Source of the DNA: Pseudomonas psychrophila
Lineage (GTDB): Bacteria > Pseudomonadota > Gammaproteobacteria > Pseudomonadales > Pseudomonadaceae
Direction: 5' to 3'
Length of the DNA stretch: 64,000 nucleotides
NCBI RefSeq assembly: GCF_001043005.1
Contig: NZ_JYKZ01000005.1
Span: 248,001 to 312,000 of the forward strand
Position numbers and translations under genes: made by a program. Position 1 is the first letter of the stretch, and the number at the start of each line of letters is the position of its first letter. Under the pieces are notes generated by a model that did no database searches, was not told the origin of the DNA, and saw only the letters and a list, made by a program, of their open reading frames with translations. Positions 27,353 to 37,706 of the stretch are shown one piece after another.

Positions 27353-27907
27353 TTACTGACTAATACTTATTGAATAAGTTTCATGGCGGTTGATTAATTG
27401 TTCTACCGCTGCGCAGGCATGCTGTTGTCGAGCCTGCCAATCACCCGTGATAATTTCCAAGGGTTGGTCATGATCTGCCAGCCACTGATGGCTGGCCTTA
27501 AAGAACGTCTGGCGTTCTGCAAGCGAAGGTTGGCAACGCTGGCCGTCCGCAGTCCACTCCACGTCGTCAGGGGAGAGCAGCAAATGCAGGTCGTAATGAC
27601 GCTTTAGCAACTCGGTTTCGAGCCAGTCTGGACAATCGCCAAACAGCGTCTCGCTCCACAGGATATTGCTCAACAAATGAGTATCCAGAATCAACAGTTC
27701 GGGTTGTTTGGCGCGTGCCTGGTCTTCCCATTCGAGTTGGCCGCGAGCGATCTCTGGGATATCGGCCAGGCAAGTATCGCGAGGGTTTTGCTCGATAAAG
27801 TAGCGGACGTATTCACCCACCTGAATGCCGCCAAACCGCTGTTGCAGCAGCGCCGCCAGCCAACTTTTGCCACTTGATTCCGGCCCGGCCAGTACCACCA
27901 CCTTCAT
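27353..27907 (-). CDS. NadR-like ATP-binding protein (probable ribosylnicotinamide kinase)
   Basis: A 184-residue P-loop protein of the NadR kinase-domain type. Walker A GPESSGKS is at residues 8-15, with VGEYVRYF and ELLILDTHLLSNILW as the family's substrate and Walker B regions. It lacks the HTH and adenylyltransferase domains of full NadR. Such proteins phosphorylate nicotinamide riboside to NMN. Its start overlaps the pnuC stop in ATGA, so transporter and kinase are coupled, which supports the function. Confidence 0.85.
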   Translation of the reverse strand: MKVVVLAGPESSGKSWLAALLQQRFGGIQVGEYVRYFIEQNPRDTCLADIPEIARGQLEWEDQARAKQPELLILDTHLLSNILWSETLFGDCPDWLETELLKRHYDLHLLLSPDDVEWTADGQRCQPSLAERQTFFKASHQWLADHDQPLEIITGDWQARQQHACAAVEQLINRHETYSISISQ

Positions 27908-28467
27908 GTGCGTAGCGCCGGGTCGCGGCACCAGTCACGCCAGCCTTGAATGGCAATCACGGTAAACAGCGCGTAAAGCCCGGCCGTGAGGTACAGATCC
28001 TGCCAGACGAAAAAGCCGATGTAGAGCACATCGATCACACACCACAGGGCCCAGCACTGAAGGCGTTTTTGTGCCATCCACAGCTGTGCGACCAGACTGA
28101 ACGCGGTCAGCGTGGCGTCAGACCATGGGAACCCGGAGTCTGTCCAATGAGCCATTGCTGCACCCAACGCAGCACTGCCAATCGCGCCCATGGCGAGGCC
28201 GAAGAGCACTTGCAAAACAGTGAGCCGCGAGACCACCCGGCCTTCGTGTTGCGTGCCTGCGCGGGTCCACTGCCACCAGCCATAGACTTGTAGCAGTGCA
28301 AAAAACACCTGCAGGAGCATGCCTGAATACAGTTTGATCTCGAAAAAAATCCAGCTGTACAGCAGCACCATCACCAGGCCGATGGGCCAGCACCAGGGGT
28401 TTTGTTTGACTGTTAACCAGACGGCGATGACGCCGAGCGCGGCGGCAAACAGTTCAAGCCCTGACAT
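27904..28467 (-). CDS. pnuC: Nicotinamide riboside transporter
   Basis: A 187-residue inner-membrane protein with about seven hydrophobic segments. The PnuC-family residues NPWCWPIGLVMVLLYSWIFF (residues 23-42) and YGWWQW (62-67) are present. PnuC facilitates uptake of nicotinamide riboside, which is trapped by phosphorylation; the downstream overlapping gene supplies that kinase. No convincing riboswitch was seen upstream. Confidence 0.9.
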   Translation of the reverse strand: MSGLELFAAALGVIAVWLTVKQNPWCWPIGLVMVLLYSWIFFEIKLYSGMLLQVFFALLQVYGWWQWTRAGTQHEGRVVSRLTVLQVLFGLAMGAIGSAALGAAMAHWTDSGFPWSDATLTAFSLVAQLWMAQKRLQCWALWCVIDVLYIGFFVWQDLYLTAGLYALFTVIAIQGWRDWCRDPALRT

Positions 28468-28780
28468 TGGGATTCCTTGGATGAGAGTGAAGGGCGGGGA
28501 TTGTACCTGCAGCGGGGATGGTTGTGGGTTTAATGGACTTCAGTGTGAGGCTGCGTCCGGCTGCGCAGCAGTCGTAGAGTCTGCTTCCATGGTTAAACAG
28601 ACATATTGCGTATTCCGGTTTTGCAACCGCTGCGTCGCAGTGGCGCACCAACTCGAACGCAGGTTCGTTCCACTCCTCAGCGTTTACTGTCGTGAAAACC
28701 AGCGTTTTCGTTCCCATTCAGCCGGAAATGTAGAGATATGGACAAATATCATAACAAGGGACAACCAACCCATTACGGCA
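28468..28780. other. Intergenic, no gene seen
   Basis: Upstream of pnuC. Open frames on both strands here lack family resemblance and ribosome binding sites. The stretch from about 28720 becomes AT-rich and leads into two candidate small genes. Confidence 0.5.
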
Positions 28781-28987
28781 TTATCGACATGCCCCATAAA
28801 TGGTAACGTGCTGTCTCGCATAAAAAAATTGTGAGTGGTCGCACACAGTACGTTGTAGCTCCCAACCCCCCCAGAACTTAAAAGCGGAATAACGACGACC
28901 TGACCACGCGTAGTACGCCCAAAAGGAAGGCCAGTATAAAAGCACCGTTATAAGTATAAAGACGGGATAAAAAATAAAGTTACTCAT
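28781..28987 (-). CDS. Candidate small membrane protein (68 aa)
   Basis: From the ATG at 28987 the frame encodes MSNFIFYPVFILITVLLYWP, a strong membrane segment, followed by an aromatic and basic tail (about 68 residues). The ATG overlaps the stop of the upstream small frame in ATGAGTAA, an arrangement typical of coupled genes. Composition is AT-richer than neighbours. I do not recognise the family; it may be a short-lived or horizontally acquired gene. Confidence 0.4.
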   Translation of the reverse strand: MSNFIFYPVFILITVLLYWPSFWAYYAWSGRRYSAFKFWGGWELQRTVCDHSQFFYARQHVTIYGACR

Positions 28988-29180
28988 TAAGGCTGTCACA
29001 CGCGCCATACACAGTGCTTGCAGTTATAACGTCCGAAAATCTATCGAAGAAGAACCCTCTCCGCGTAGCGACCTTATACCCTCTCACATAGTCCGTTTTC
29101 ACATACCTGAACAAACGCCAGGCATCGGGCTTTAATACCATTCTGCCAATGCCGTAGGCTGACGAACTCAAGTCAACCAC
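28980..29180 (-). CDS. Candidate small protein (66 aa)
   Basis: From a GTG at 29180 the frame encodes MVDLSSSAYGIGRMVLKPDA and continues with a basic, aromatic-rich sequence (RLFRYVKTDYVRGYK). The reading frame is open only back to a TGA seven codons before the GTG. A better-looking start (AGGGAG then ATGGCTAACAAC at 29217) lies in another frame and stops after 14 codons, so the gene may be frameshifted. No known domain. Confidence 0.38.
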   Translation of the reverse strand: MVDLSSSAYGIGRMVLKPDAWRLFRYVKTDYVRGYKVATRRGFFFDRFSDVITASTVYGACDSLNE

Positions 29181-29404
29181 CCCATAAGCAACACGTCACA
29201 TACTCGTTGTTAGCCATAGATGCATCTCCCTCTTGTCGGCCTGGCAGTCTATTGTGTAGAAGACCGATAGGCCGTAGGAGGCATCTGAGAGGTGCGTAAG
29301 ATGTGTCTAGTAAAGATTTGCGCGCTGGTCGAGATCCCAAACAGGCTCGTACTCAGCGCGACGAGATTTTGCGATTTGTCCTGACAGCGGTCACACAATA
29401 ACGA

Positions 29405-31012
29405 TCAACGCAAATGCAGCAGCACGTAATCATTCTTGTCGAAGCGCCCGCTCAGTGCCGGTGCAATGCTGCCCGGCTCGCTGCCCTGCAAGGCCTCATA
29501 GTCCTTTCTGTCCATCACGATCCAGGCCGGTGCGCGCAGTGCTGTCAGCTCTGCAGGTGACTGGGTGAAAAGCGGAAGCAGATCCCGGTCCACGTTGACC
29601 ATGAATTTGATCGCCTTGGCGTCTTTGCCCATGCCGTGAAGCACCACGGGTGCCGGGGCCTGATCGATCAATTGCAGGGCTTTGAGGGTAAAGGTGCGCG
29701 TGTCATACAGAGTGCGCTCTGCCGGTTCAAAGACGGTGATATAGCTGCTCCACAGTGCCAGCACGGCACACGCCGCCAACCCTTGAGTACGCCACCGGGC
29801 TTTGAACAACAGGCCCAGTGCCAGAGCCTGGAGAGCCGCCAGGATGACGAAGGTCGCGGTCAAGGGCGGCAACTGCTCGCCAAAACGCTTGCCTGCAACG
29901 ATCAGGCCGATGATCAGCAAGCCCGGCAGGAGCAAGAACAGCCCTTGAATAAAGCAACGTAAAACGCCAAACACCCGACCGCTCATGACTTGAAACGGAT
30001 AAGCCGCAATGATCGCGGCCATAGGCAACATGGGCAGCAGGTATCGAGCTTTCTTGGCTTGAGGAATCGACAGGCCGATCATGACCACCAACGCAGCAGC
30101 GACGCAGTATTTGACCAGTTGCAGCGACGGTCCCGACTGTTTACGCCCGGCAATCAGGATTGCCACCAGCACCACCACGGCCAGCGGGTAAGCCAGGGCG
30201 TAGTTGCCCACGGAGCTTGTGAAGTAATACAGCACGCTGCTTGCGCCTTCGGTGCCGTCCATGCGCCCGGTGACTTGCATGCGGATCACTTCGTGGACAA
30301 ACGCCTCGCCACCACTGAGCCAGGCCAGCATCAGCAAGGTGCCAATGCACACCACCAGCAATCCCAGCGCTTGCCCCCCGACGCTGATCAGCCGACGCCA
30401 TTGGCCGTTCAGCAGGTAGTAGCTGCACAGGATACCGGTAGGAATCACCAGGCCGATCGGGCCGCGAATCGCAAAGCCCAGCACCAGCAAGGCGAGAAGC
30501 CACACATGTCGTCGTGGCGCACCGAAGTGATCGTGACAGTAAGCCAGGTAAAAGGCGCTGAGGCTGACGGCTGCCAGCATTTGATCCAGCGAAACGGCCC
30601 GGGTTTCGGTCACGAAGGTCATGCTCAGCAACAACAAGGCCACGCTGACCAGTGCCCATTGCGTGGATTGGGGCGCAACCAGGCGATACATCAACGTCAC
30701 AATCGTTGCGCTGGCAATGGCCGTAGGCAGCCATGCGGTGAGGCTGTTCACTTTGCCCAAGGGCAGCGACAGCAGCCAGGTGAAAAGGGTCGTGGTGGCG
30801 CTGTAGTCAGCGTAAGGCTGGCCATAGGTTGTCGGAAAAAAGCCGGGGCCGTTGCGCAGCATTTCGTTGGCAAACATGACAAAGCGCGAATCAAATCCGA
30901 TCGCCGCCTCTTGATGATTGCCCAGAATAAACAGCAGTAATGCGAACGCGCCCAGAATCAGGGAGTGCCTGCGTTGAGTCAGCAGGTCTGTGCGGGTGAA
31001 ATCGGCCGGCAT
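29405..31012 (-). CDS. ArnT-like glycosyltransferase (GT83/PMT family)
   Basis: A 535-residue polytopic inner-membrane protein with about eleven hydrophobic segments and the PMT-like N-terminus FDSRFVMFANEML and ETRAVSLDQMLAAVSL. It resembles ArnT-like lipid-linked sugar transferases but diverges from the true ArnT at 33185. It follows ugd and the arn terminator in the same direction, so it may add a sugar to lipid A, core or another envelope acceptor; that is inference. The C-terminal periplasmic region is short. The gene may be expressed by readthrough or by its own promoter in the 75-base gap. Confidence 0.8.
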   Translation of the reverse strand: MPADFTRTDLLTQRRHSLILGAFALLLFILGNHQEAAIGFDSRFVMFANEMLRNGPGFFPTTYGQPYADYSATTTLFTWLLSLPLGKVNSLTAWLPTAIASATIVTLMYRLVAPQSTQWALVSVALLLLSMTFVTETRAVSLDQMLAAVSLSAFYLAYCHDHFGAPRRHVWLLALLVLGFAIRGPIGLVIPTGILCSYYLLNGQWRRLISVGGQALGLLVVCIGTLLMLAWLSGGEAFVHEVIRMQVTGRMDGTEGASSVLYYFTSSVGNYALAYPLAVVVLVAILIAGRKQSGPSLQLVKYCVAAALVVMIGLSIPQAKKARYLLPMLPMAAIIAAYPFQVMSGRVFGVLRCFIQGLFLLLPGLLIIGLIVAGKRFGEQLPPLTATFVILAALQALALGLLFKARWRTQGLAACAVLALWSSYITVFEPAERTLYDTRTFTLKALQLIDQAPAPVVLHGMGKDAKAIKFMVNVDRDLLPLFTQSPAELTALRAPAWIVMDRKDYEALQGSEPGSIAPALSGRFDKNDYVLLHLR

Positions 31013-31042
31013 GTCGAGTCTCCTTGACTCCTCGGAGCACGC

Positions 31043-31076
31043 AAAAAAAACGCCGCCATTGTTACCAATGGCGGCG
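31043..31076 (-). terminator. Terminator of the arn operon
   Basis: On the minus strand CGCCGCCATTG pairs perfectly with CAATGGCGGCG (arms 31066-31076 and 31051-31061, 4-base loop), followed by eight T residues. It lies 12 bases after the ugd stop. Confidence 0.93.
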
Positions 31077-31087
31077 TGATCACATCA

Positions 31088-32452
31088 TCAAATGGCTGAT
31101 GAACCGTGGGAAACCGGCAAGTTGCACGATTCACCCCGTCCCATCGGGAAGTACTGCAAGCCGGTCTTGGCCAGACGCTCGCCGTCGTACAGGTTGCGGC
31201 CGTCAAAAATCACCGGGGTGTTCAGGCGCTGCTTGATCAGGTCAAAGTCAGGCGCCTTGAATTGCTGCCACTCGGTGCAGACGATCAACGCGTCCGCGCC
31301 GCTGAGGGTCGATTCCGGCGTGCCCATCAGGCTCAGGCGCTCTTCATTGGCGTACAGACGCTGGGTTTCCTGCATGGCTTCGGGATCGAAGGCCCGTACA
31401 TGGGCACCGGCCGCCCACAAGGCTTCCATCAATACACGGCTCGGCGCGTCGCGCATGTCGTCGGTATTGGGTTTGAACGCCAGGCCCCACAGGGCAAAGG
31501 TCTTGCCTTTGAGGTCGCCCTTGAAGAACGCATTGATGCGATCGAACAGCTTGTGCTTCTGGCGTTCGTTGATGGCTTCAACCGCTTGCAACAGATCGCT
31601 TGAGCAATTGACCTGCTGGGCACTGTGGATCAGCGCGCGCATGTCCTTGGGAAAGCACGAACCGCCGTAGCCGCAGCCCGGGTAGATAAAGTGATAGCCG
31701 ATACGGGTATCCGCACCGATGCCCAGGCGCACGGCTTCGATGTCGGCGCCCAGGTGCTCGGCCAGTTCTGCAATCTGGTTGATAAAGCTGATCTTGGTCG
31801 CAAGCATGCAGTTGGCGGCGTACTTGGTCAGTTCGGCGCTGCGCAGGTCCATGAAAATGATGCGGTCATGGTTGCGGTTGAACGGCGCATAAAGGTCACG
31901 CATGACCTCGCGAACTTCTTCACGGGCGCAGCCAATGATGATGCGGTCCGGACGGCGGCAATCGGTGACTGCCGAACCTTCTTTGAGGAATTCAGGGTTG
32001 GACACTACGTCAAATTGCAACGAGCGACCGGACAGGCTCAGGGCCTTGTTGATATGCGCGGTCAGTGCGTCACCGGTGCCCACGGGGACGGTAGACTTTT
32101 CGACCAGTATCAGCGGTTCTTCACGGTGGCGGGCAACCGCATCACCGACTGAAAACACCTGGCCCAGGTCAGCCGAGCCATCTTCGCTTGGGGGAGTGCC
32201 CACGGCGATAAACAGCACCTGACCGTGCTCTACGGCGAGCTTTTCATCGCTGGTAAAGCGCAGGCGTTTGCTTTCAATGTTTTCACGCACCAGGCTGGAA
32301 AGCCCGGGTTCGAAAATGCTGACGTGGCCCTGCTGCAACAGTTCGACCTTTTTCTGATCAATGTCCATGCAGATCACATCGTGGCCGACTTCAGCCAGGA
32401 CCGTCGCCTGCACCAGGCCTACATAGCCACTACCAAATACACTGATTTTCAT
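31088..32452 (-). CDS. ugd: UDP-glucose 6-dehydrogenase
   Basis: A 454-residue NAD-dependent enzyme making UDP-glucuronate, the precursor of UDP-L-Ara4N. The N-terminal Rossmann motif is [20 protein letters not shown] and the catalytic cysteine is in [11 protein letters not shown]. It is also known as pmrE in Pseudomonas arn operons. Its start overlaps the arnF stop (ATGA). It closes the arn operon, which ends at the terminator just downstream. Confidence 0.95.
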   Translation of the reverse strand: MKISVFGSGYVGLVQATVLAEVGHDVICMDIDQKKVELLQQGHVSIFEPGLSSLVRENIESKRLRFTSDEKLAVEHGQVLFIAVGTPPSEDGSADLGQVFSVGDAVARHREEPLILVEKSTVPVGTGDALTAHINKALSLSGRSLQFDVVSNPEFLKEGSAVTDCRRPDRIIIGCAREEVREVMRDLYAPFNRNHDRIIFMDLRSAELTKYAANCMLATKISFINQIAELAEHLGADIEAVRLGIGADTRIGYHFIYPGCGYGGSCFPKDMRALIHSAQQVNCSSDLLQAVEAINERQKHKLFDRINAFFKGDLKGKTFALWGLAFKPNTDDMRDAPSRVLMEALWAAGAHVRAFDPEAMQETQRLYANEERLSLMGTPESTLSGADALIVCTEWQQFKAPDFDLIKQRLNTPVIFDGRNLYDGERLAKTGLQYFPMGRGESCNLPVSHGSSAI

Positions 32453-32847
32453 GCGCAGTTCCTGGTACGTCGAGAGTTGATCGTAAGCACCCCCAGGATG
32501 ACGAGCGTCACACCAAGGGTTTTTGACAAAGTGAATCGTTCATCGAAAATCGGCAGGCTCGCTGCCAGCAGGTAGACCAGCGCGTAACTGACGCTCAACA
32601 GCGAATAGGCGCGGCCCAGTGGCAGGTCCCGCAAGGCCAGTAGCCAGAAAAGCATCGACAGCGCGTACGCGGCGATCGCGGCACTCACCACGGCCAAAGC
32701 CGACAGTGATACATCGCCGTGACTGATTGCGTTCAGCCATTGAGCCGGCTCCGGCAGGCGGGTCATGCTCCAGCGCATGCCCAATTGGGCACCGCTGACC
32801 AGCAACACGCTGCCTGAAGCAAAAGCTAATCCTCGGCGCAGGCTCAT
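32449..32847 (-). CDS. arnF: Undecaprenyl-phosphate-Ara4N flippase subunit ArnF
   Basis: A 132-residue protein with four membrane helices of the EamA/SMR type, including [20 protein letters not shown]. With ArnE it flips undecaprenyl-phosphate-L-Ara4N to the periplasmic face of the inner membrane. I took the ATG at 32847, which overlaps the arnE stop in ATGA, over an upstream in-frame start whose N-terminal extension does not resemble the family. Confidence 0.9.
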   Translation of the reverse strand: MSLRRGLAFASGSVLLVSGAQLGMRWSMTRLPEPAQWLNAISHGDVSLSALAVVSAAIAAYALSMLFWLLALRDLPLGRAYSLLSVSYALVYLLAASLPIFDERFTLSKTLGVTLVILGVLTINSRRTRNCA

Positions 32848-33188
32848 GCTTGTTGCCCCAGCAAAATCACACCGGCAATCACCAGTCCCACTCCCATCCA
32901 ATGACGCCGGTCGATGGACTCTTTAAACAGATAGCGGGCCACCAGGGTGATCAGCACAAAGTTGAGGCTGAGCATCGGGTAAGCAATCCCCACCTCAAGC
33001 CGTTGCAGCACCAGCAACCACACCAGCAAACCCAGGCCAAGGCACAGCAAGGCCAGCCACAGCCAGGGTGAGCGCAGCTTGTGCGCCACCCCGGTGTCTG
33101 CTCCTCGCCAGCCTTCGACCGCGTACTTCTGGGCGATCTGGCCGGCGCAGGTCAGCAAGCAGGCCAACAGGAGTAATGCCAAGGTCAT
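32844..33188 (-). CDS. arnE: Undecaprenyl-phosphate-Ara4N flippase subunit ArnE
   Basis: A 114-residue four-helix membrane protein: [20 protein letters not shown] opens it and [20 protein letters not shown] is the conserved third segment. It pairs with ArnF. Start and stop both overlap neighbours (arnT and arnF) in ATGA. Confidence 0.9.
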   Translation of the reverse strand: MTLALLLLACLLTCAGQIAQKYAVEGWRGADTGVAHKLRSPWLWLALLCLGLGLLVWLLVLQRLEVGIAYPMLSLNFVLITLVARYLFKESIDRRHWMGVGLVIAGVILLGQQA

Positions 33189-34834
33189 GGAGTGATCTGC
33201 GGGAAAATCAGAATCACCATGTTGCCTTCGTCATAGCGCTTGGCATCTTTAGGCAAGTGGTCCATTTCATCGCTTTCATCGCTGTCCTTGACCCGCATGA
33301 CCACGCCTACCGGGCCATGACGACGGGCGTCGGTCATCCACTGGCCAATATCGGCCAGGCTGATGGTTTTGCCTTTGGCATCGTCATAGGTCAGCCCGTA
33401 TTTGACTTCACCCTGGGTGTTGTAAAGCGTTACGTCAGGGCGGCGAAGACGCCAGGACAAGGCCGATGCCGCGCCCAGGTCGTTGCTGAGCAATGTCTTG
33501 GCCTGGGACAGTTCGTCCATGTGCTCAAGGATGAATTGATCGGGCATTTTGTTGTGAATCACGCTGGTCGGCATGGCCGCTGGCAGTGCAAGTACCAGAA
33601 CACCCATTGCCACGGCAGGGGCTGCCCACATTTTTAGCGGTCTGGACAACGTGAGCAGGCCGGTCACGATCCAGGTCAACAGAACCATGACCAACAGCGC
33701 CATGTGTTGCGGCTCGTTGTCATAGAACGGCTTTTTGATCTGGAAATAGATCAGGGCCAACAATGCCACGCCGCCGACCAGCAGATTGAGCAGACCGTTC
33801 AAGCGCAAGGAGCCGGTCTTGGCCTGCTCGACACGCTGCATCATCGCGTGGCCCAGCAGCAGGGCCAGTGGCAACATGCACGGCATGATGTAAGTGGGCA
33901 GCTTGCCTTTGCTCAAACTGAACAGGGCCAGTGGCAGCAACAGCCACATCAGCAGGAAAACCACGCTGGCATGACGCTTGTTCTGCCAGGCATCTTTGAA
34001 GGTTGCCGGCAGCAACGCGACCCACGGCAAGCTGGCGACTACCATCAGCGGCAGGTAAAACCACCATGGGCGACCGTGCTGGGCGTCTTCACCGGCAAAG
34101 CGGCGGATGTGCTCATGCCAGAAGAAAAAATTCCAGTAATCGGGTTCCTGGGCGTGAACCGCGAGAATCCACGGCAGTGAAACCAAGGCTGCGACCAGCA
34201 TGGCCACCAGACCGTATTTGACCAGTTCCAGGAAACGCTTTTGCCAGACCATGTAGGGCAGGGCGATCAGCACCGGCAGCAGCAGGGCCAAAAAGCCTTT
34301 GGTCATGAAGCCCATGCCACAGGCAAAGCCCAGCACGGCCCAACTGATCAGGCGATCACGGGTGGTGCGGCTGTCGACAGCGAACCACAAGGCAACCAGG
34401 CTCAGGTTGACCCAGAGGGTGAACTGCGGATCAAGGTTTGAATAACCTGCCTGGCCAGCGATCAGGCCAAACGTCATGTACACCAGGGCGCAGGCAAAAC
34501 TCTTGCGCGGGTCATTCCACAGGCGGCGAGCCACGGCATAGGCAAGGAACACGCTCAGGCCGGTGGCGATGGCCGAGGCAATGCGCACGCCAAACAGGTT
34601 TTCACCAAAAATGGCCTGGCCAATGGCAATCATCCAGTAGCCGGCAATCGGCTTCTCGAAGTAGCGCAAATCCATGAAGTGCGGCGTGATCCAATTACCG
34701 TCGACCAGAATTTGCTGGCCGATTTGTGCGTAGCGCGTTTCATCAGGAATCCACAGGCCGTGGGTGCCCAATGGCAACAGGTAAAACGCAATAAAGGCTA
34801 AAACCAGCAGTGGTATCGTCCAGCGCTGAGTCAT
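33185..34834 (-). CDS. arnT: Lipid A 4-amino-4-deoxy-L-arabinose transferase ArnT
   Basis: A 549-residue integral membrane GT-C enzyme. After the first helix comes the catalytic loop [20 protein letters not shown], and further on the family's [15 protein letters not shown]. ArnT moves L-Ara4N from undecaprenyl phosphate to lipid A phosphates in the periplasm, lowering negative charge and conferring polymyxin resistance. It overlaps both arnD and arnE by 4 bases. Confidence 0.95.
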   Translation of the reverse strand: MTQRWTIPLLVLAFIAFYLLPLGTHGLWIPDETRYAQIGQQILVDGNWITPHFMDLRYFEKPIAGYWMIAIGQAIFGENLFGVRIASAIATGLSVFLAYAVARRLWNDPRKSFACALVYMTFGLIAGQAGYSNLDPQFTLWVNLSLVALWFAVDSRTTRDRLISWAVLGFACGMGFMTKGFLALLLPVLIALPYMVWQKRFLELVKYGLVAMLVAALVSLPWILAVHAQEPDYWNFFFWHEHIRRFAGEDAQHGRPWWFYLPLMVVASLPWVALLPATFKDAWQNKRHASVVFLLMWLLLPLALFSLSKGKLPTYIMPCMLPLALLLGHAMMQRVEQAKTGSLRLNGLLNLLVGGVALLALIYFQIKKPFYDNEPQHMALLVMVLLTWIVTGLLTLSRPLKMWAAPAVAMGVLVLALPAAMPTSVIHNKMPDQFILEHMDELSQAKTLLSNDLGAASALSWRLRRPDVTLYNTQGEVKYGLTYDDAKGKTISLADIGQWMTDARRHGPVGVVMRVKDSDESDEMDHLPKDAKRYDEGNMVILIFPQITP

Positions 34835-35715
34835 GGCTTCTGTACTCCCAACCAGCCTTCACGGCCTTCGAGTACGCCCCGGCTCAGCTGCCCGGCAGGC
34901 AGGCTGTCAATATCCTCGGGAAGCAAGTCCCGCAAGGGATGGAAATGAATATCACGGGCACGGGCCTGCGCCAGCAATTGACGGAAGTCGTTAGCCATAA
35001 GAATCCCTTCTACTTCAGCATGGATGGTGTACGCATTCAGCTTTTGTGGGCTGAAGCGATCAAGAATGAATGAATTGAAGTCGGCCGCATTCAGATGCGG
35101 GCCGACTACTTCATCGAAAGTGGGTAGATCCACAGGGATTTGCGGCGCACCCAGTCTGCCGTCAGCCAATCTGGGCCTGAACAGACTGTGCCCGCGGCAA
35201 TCACTGTTGTAGCGAAAGCCAAAGGTTTCCTTGGCCTGGACTACGCGCTCATCGGCACGCCAGCCTGCTGCGGCAGAACACTCGACAGCTTGTCCGGTGA
35301 TGTCGCTCAGGGTCTCGACACCACGGCGGATTTGCTCGATCAGTTGTGTTTCGCTCCAACGCGCAGTGTTGGCTTGCCAGCCATGGTGATCCCAGGCATG
35401 CAAGCCAACTTCATGGCCAGCGGCCAGGGTCTGGCGCATCAAGTGCCCCAGATCCTTACCGATAGGTTTGCCCGGCCAGGCGGTGCCGGCCAGCAAAATA
35501 TCCCAGCCATACAGGCTGGCCGCTTTGGAGCGCATCATTTTCCAGAAAAACTGGGGCTTGATAAGCCGCCATAAATGGCGGCCCATGTTGTCGGGCCCCA
35601 CGCTGAAAAAAAACGTGGCCTTGATCTGGGCTTCATCGAGCAGTTCGAGTAGCTGTGGAACCCCCTCACGGGTTCCACGGTACGTGTCGACATCGATACG
35701 CAGTCCTGCTTGCAT
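34831..35715 (-). CDS. arnD: 4-deoxy-4-formamido-L-arabinose-phospho-undecaprenol deformylase ArnD
   Basis: A 294-residue polysaccharide-deacetylase (NodB) family enzyme. The metal motif starts [15 protein letters not shown] and the second histidine set is [13 protein letters not shown]. It removes the formyl group from undecaprenyl-phosphate-Ara4FN at the membrane. Its start overlaps the arnA stop by one base and its stop overlaps arnT by 4 bases. Confidence 0.94.
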   Translation of the reverse strand: MQAGLRIDVDTYRGTREGVPQLLELLDEAQIKATFFFSVGPDNMGRHLWRLIKPQFFWKMMRSKAASLYGWDILLAGTAWPGKPIGKDLGHLMRQTLAAGHEVGLHAWDHHGWQANTARWSETQLIEQIRRGVETLSDITGQAVECSAAAGWRADERVVQAKETFGFRYNSDCRGHSLFRPRLADGRLGAPQIPVDLPTFDEVVGPHLNAADFNSFILDRFSPQKLNAYTIHAEVEGILMANDFRQLLAQARARDIHFHPLRDLLPEDIDSLPAGQLSRGVLEGREGWLGVQKP

Positions 35716-37706
35716 CAGCGTTTTTCCGCGATTTCTACCATGGCTTCACGCAGGAAGAAGTCCAGGGTCTTGCCAATGGTTTCGCTCAGCTCGGTGGTCG
35801 GCGTCCAGTCGATAAGGCGACGGGCGTTTTCAACACTTGGCTTGCGATGGCTGACGTCCTGGTAACCAGTGCCGTAGAACGACTGGCTTTCAACGTCTCG
35901 GAAGCCTGCGAACGGAGGGAAGTTGTCACGCAGTGGGTGCGCTTCGAACTGACGCAACAGTTCTTCGCCCAGCTGACGAATGCTGGCTTCGTTGTCCGGG
36001 TTGCCGATGTTGATGATCTGGCCGTCGCACTTGCCGCCCTTGTTGTCGATGATGCGGGCCAGGGCCTCGATACCGTCGGCAACGTCAGTGAAGCAGCGTT
36101 TTTGTTCACCGCCGTCGACCAGGCGGATCGGGGTGCCTTCCACCAGGTGCAGGATCAGTTGAGTGATCGCTCGCGAGCTGCCAACACGTGCCGAGTCCAG
36201 ACGGTCAAGACGCGGGCCCATCCAGTTGAACGGACGGAACAGGGTGAATTTCAGGCCTTTGGTGCCGTAGGCCCAGATGACGCGGTCCAGCAGCTGCTTG
36301 GAGACGGAGTAGATCCAGCGCTGTTTGTTGATGGGGCCTACAACCAGGTTGGAGGTGTCTTCGTCGAAGTTCTTGTCCTGGCACATGCCATACACTTCAG
36401 ACGTGGACGGGAAGATCACGCGCTTGTTGTATTTGACGCAGTAGCGCACCAGCTTGAGGTTTTCCTCGAAGTCCAGTTCGAACACGCGCAACGGGTTGCG
36501 GGTGTATTCGATCGGCGTGGCGATGGCCACCAGCGGCAGGACCACGTCGCATTTCTTGATGTGGTATTCGATCCACTCGGTGTGGATGCTGATATCACCT
36601 TCCACAAAGTGGAAGTTGGGATGGCTGCGCAGGCGGTCGATGGCGTCGGAGCCAATGTCCAGGCCATACACTTCATAACGGTCGTCTTGCAGCAGGCGCT
36701 CGGACAAATGGTTACCGATAAAGCCGTTAACCCCCAGAATCAGGACGCGGGTGCGACGTGCAGGGCGACCGGATTCGCTGCCACGCAAGCGTGAGCCTTC
36801 AACCAGACCCAGTTCGCGAGCCAGTTGCGGGCCGCTCAGGTACAGGCCGTTGTCATTGCGCTGACCGGCAGTGATGACCAGCGAGTCCTGGCCGCAGGCA
36901 ATGCGCAGCGGCTCGCAGCTGATCACCTGCCCCGGAGCATGGCCCTGATTGCCAGCAACCACTTCGGCGCCCCAGACAATCAGTTTGTGCTCGCCCACGG
37001 CGCAGAAGGCACCCGGGTAAGGCTGGGTCACGGCACGCACCAGGTTGAACAGTTCTTCAGCCGGGCGATTCCACTGCAACAGGCCGTCAGCCGGGGTGCG
37101 ACGACCAAAATAGGTGGCCTTGGATTCGTCTTGCGGGGTTTCGGTGAGCTTGCCCTGAGGCAACAGCGGCAACGCATCGGCCAGCAGTTGGGCGGCGGTT
37201 TCACGCAGCTTGGCGTGCAGGCTCAGTGCGGTATCCGAACGCTCGATGCTGATGCGTTGCTGGGCCAGGATGTCGCCCGCATCGGCACGCTTGACCATGC
37301 GGTGCAGGGTGACGCCGGTTTCGGTTTCACCGTTGACCAGAACCCAGTTGGCCGGTGCGCGACCACGATAGCGCGGCAGCAGCGAGCCATGCAGGTTGAA
37401 AGCACCTTTGCTGACGCTGGCCAGCAGCTCTTCACCCAGCAGGTTGCGATAGTAGAACGAGAAAATGTAATCGGCGTTCAGCTTGCGGATGCGCTCAATC
37501 CACAACGGGTGGTTGGCGTCTTCGGGTGCATGTACCGGAATACCTTTACGGGCGCACAGTTGGGCGACCGAACCGTAAAAGTTATTTTCCTTAGGGTCGT
37601 CAGCATGGGTAAACACAGCAGCAATTTCGTAACCTGCATTGAGCAAGGCTTCAATGCCTGTGCAGCCAATATCGTGATAGGCGAAAACAACGGCTTTCAA
37701 ACTCAT
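35715..37706 (-). CDS. arnA: Bifunctional UDP-glucuronate decarboxylase/UDP-Ara4N formyltransferase ArnA
   Basis: A 663-residue two-domain enzyme. Residues 1 to about 300 form the formyltransferase, with the catalytic [18 protein letters not shown] segment. From about 315 an SDR-type dehydrogenase/decarboxylase starts with [17 protein letters not shown] and has the YxxxK region [16 protein letters not shown]. It makes UDP-Ara4O from UDP-glucuronate and formylates UDP-Ara4N. The intermediate needs the ArnB aminotransferase, which is not beside it. Stop and start overlap arnD and arnC. Confidence 0.96.
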   Translation of the reverse strand: MSLKAVVFAYHDIGCTGIEALLNAGYEIAAVFTHADDPKENNFYGSVAQLCARKGIPVHAPEDANHPLWIERIRKLNADYIFSFYYRNLLGEELLASVSKGAFNLHGSLLPRYRGRAPANWVLVNGETETGVTLHRMVKRADAGDILAQQRISIERSDTALSLHAKLRETAAQLLADALPLLPQGKLTETPQDESKATYFGRRTPADGLLQWNRPAEELFNLVRAVTQPYPGAFCAVGEHKLIVWGAEVVAGNQGHAPGQVISCEPLRIACGQDSLVITAGQRNDNGLYLSGPQLARELGLVEGSRLRGSESGRPARRTRVLILGVNGFIGNHLSERLLQDDRYEVYGLDIGSDAIDRLRSHPNFHFVEGDISIHTEWIEYHIKKCDVVLPLVAIATPIEYTRNPLRVFELDFEENLKLVRYCVKYNKRVIFPSTSEVYGMCQDKNFDEDTSNLVVGPINKQRWIYSVSKQLLDRVIWAYGTKGLKFTLFRPFNWMGPRLDRLDSARVGSSRAITQLILHLVEGTPIRLVDGGEQKRCFTDVADGIEALARIIDNKGGKCDGQIINIGNPDNEASIRQLGEELLRQFEAHPLRDNFPPFAGFRDVESQSFYGTGYQDVSHRKPSVENARRLIDWTPTTELSETIGKTLDFFLREAMVEIAEKR

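Noticed and set aside
27092..27373. 93-residue open frame on the plus strand in the fap promoter region
   Set aside because: Overlaps the end of the NadR-like gene, lacks a ribosome site and has non-coding composition.
28454..28717. 87-residue open frame upstream of pnuC
   Set aside because: Overlaps the pnuC start, no ribosome site and no recognisable features.
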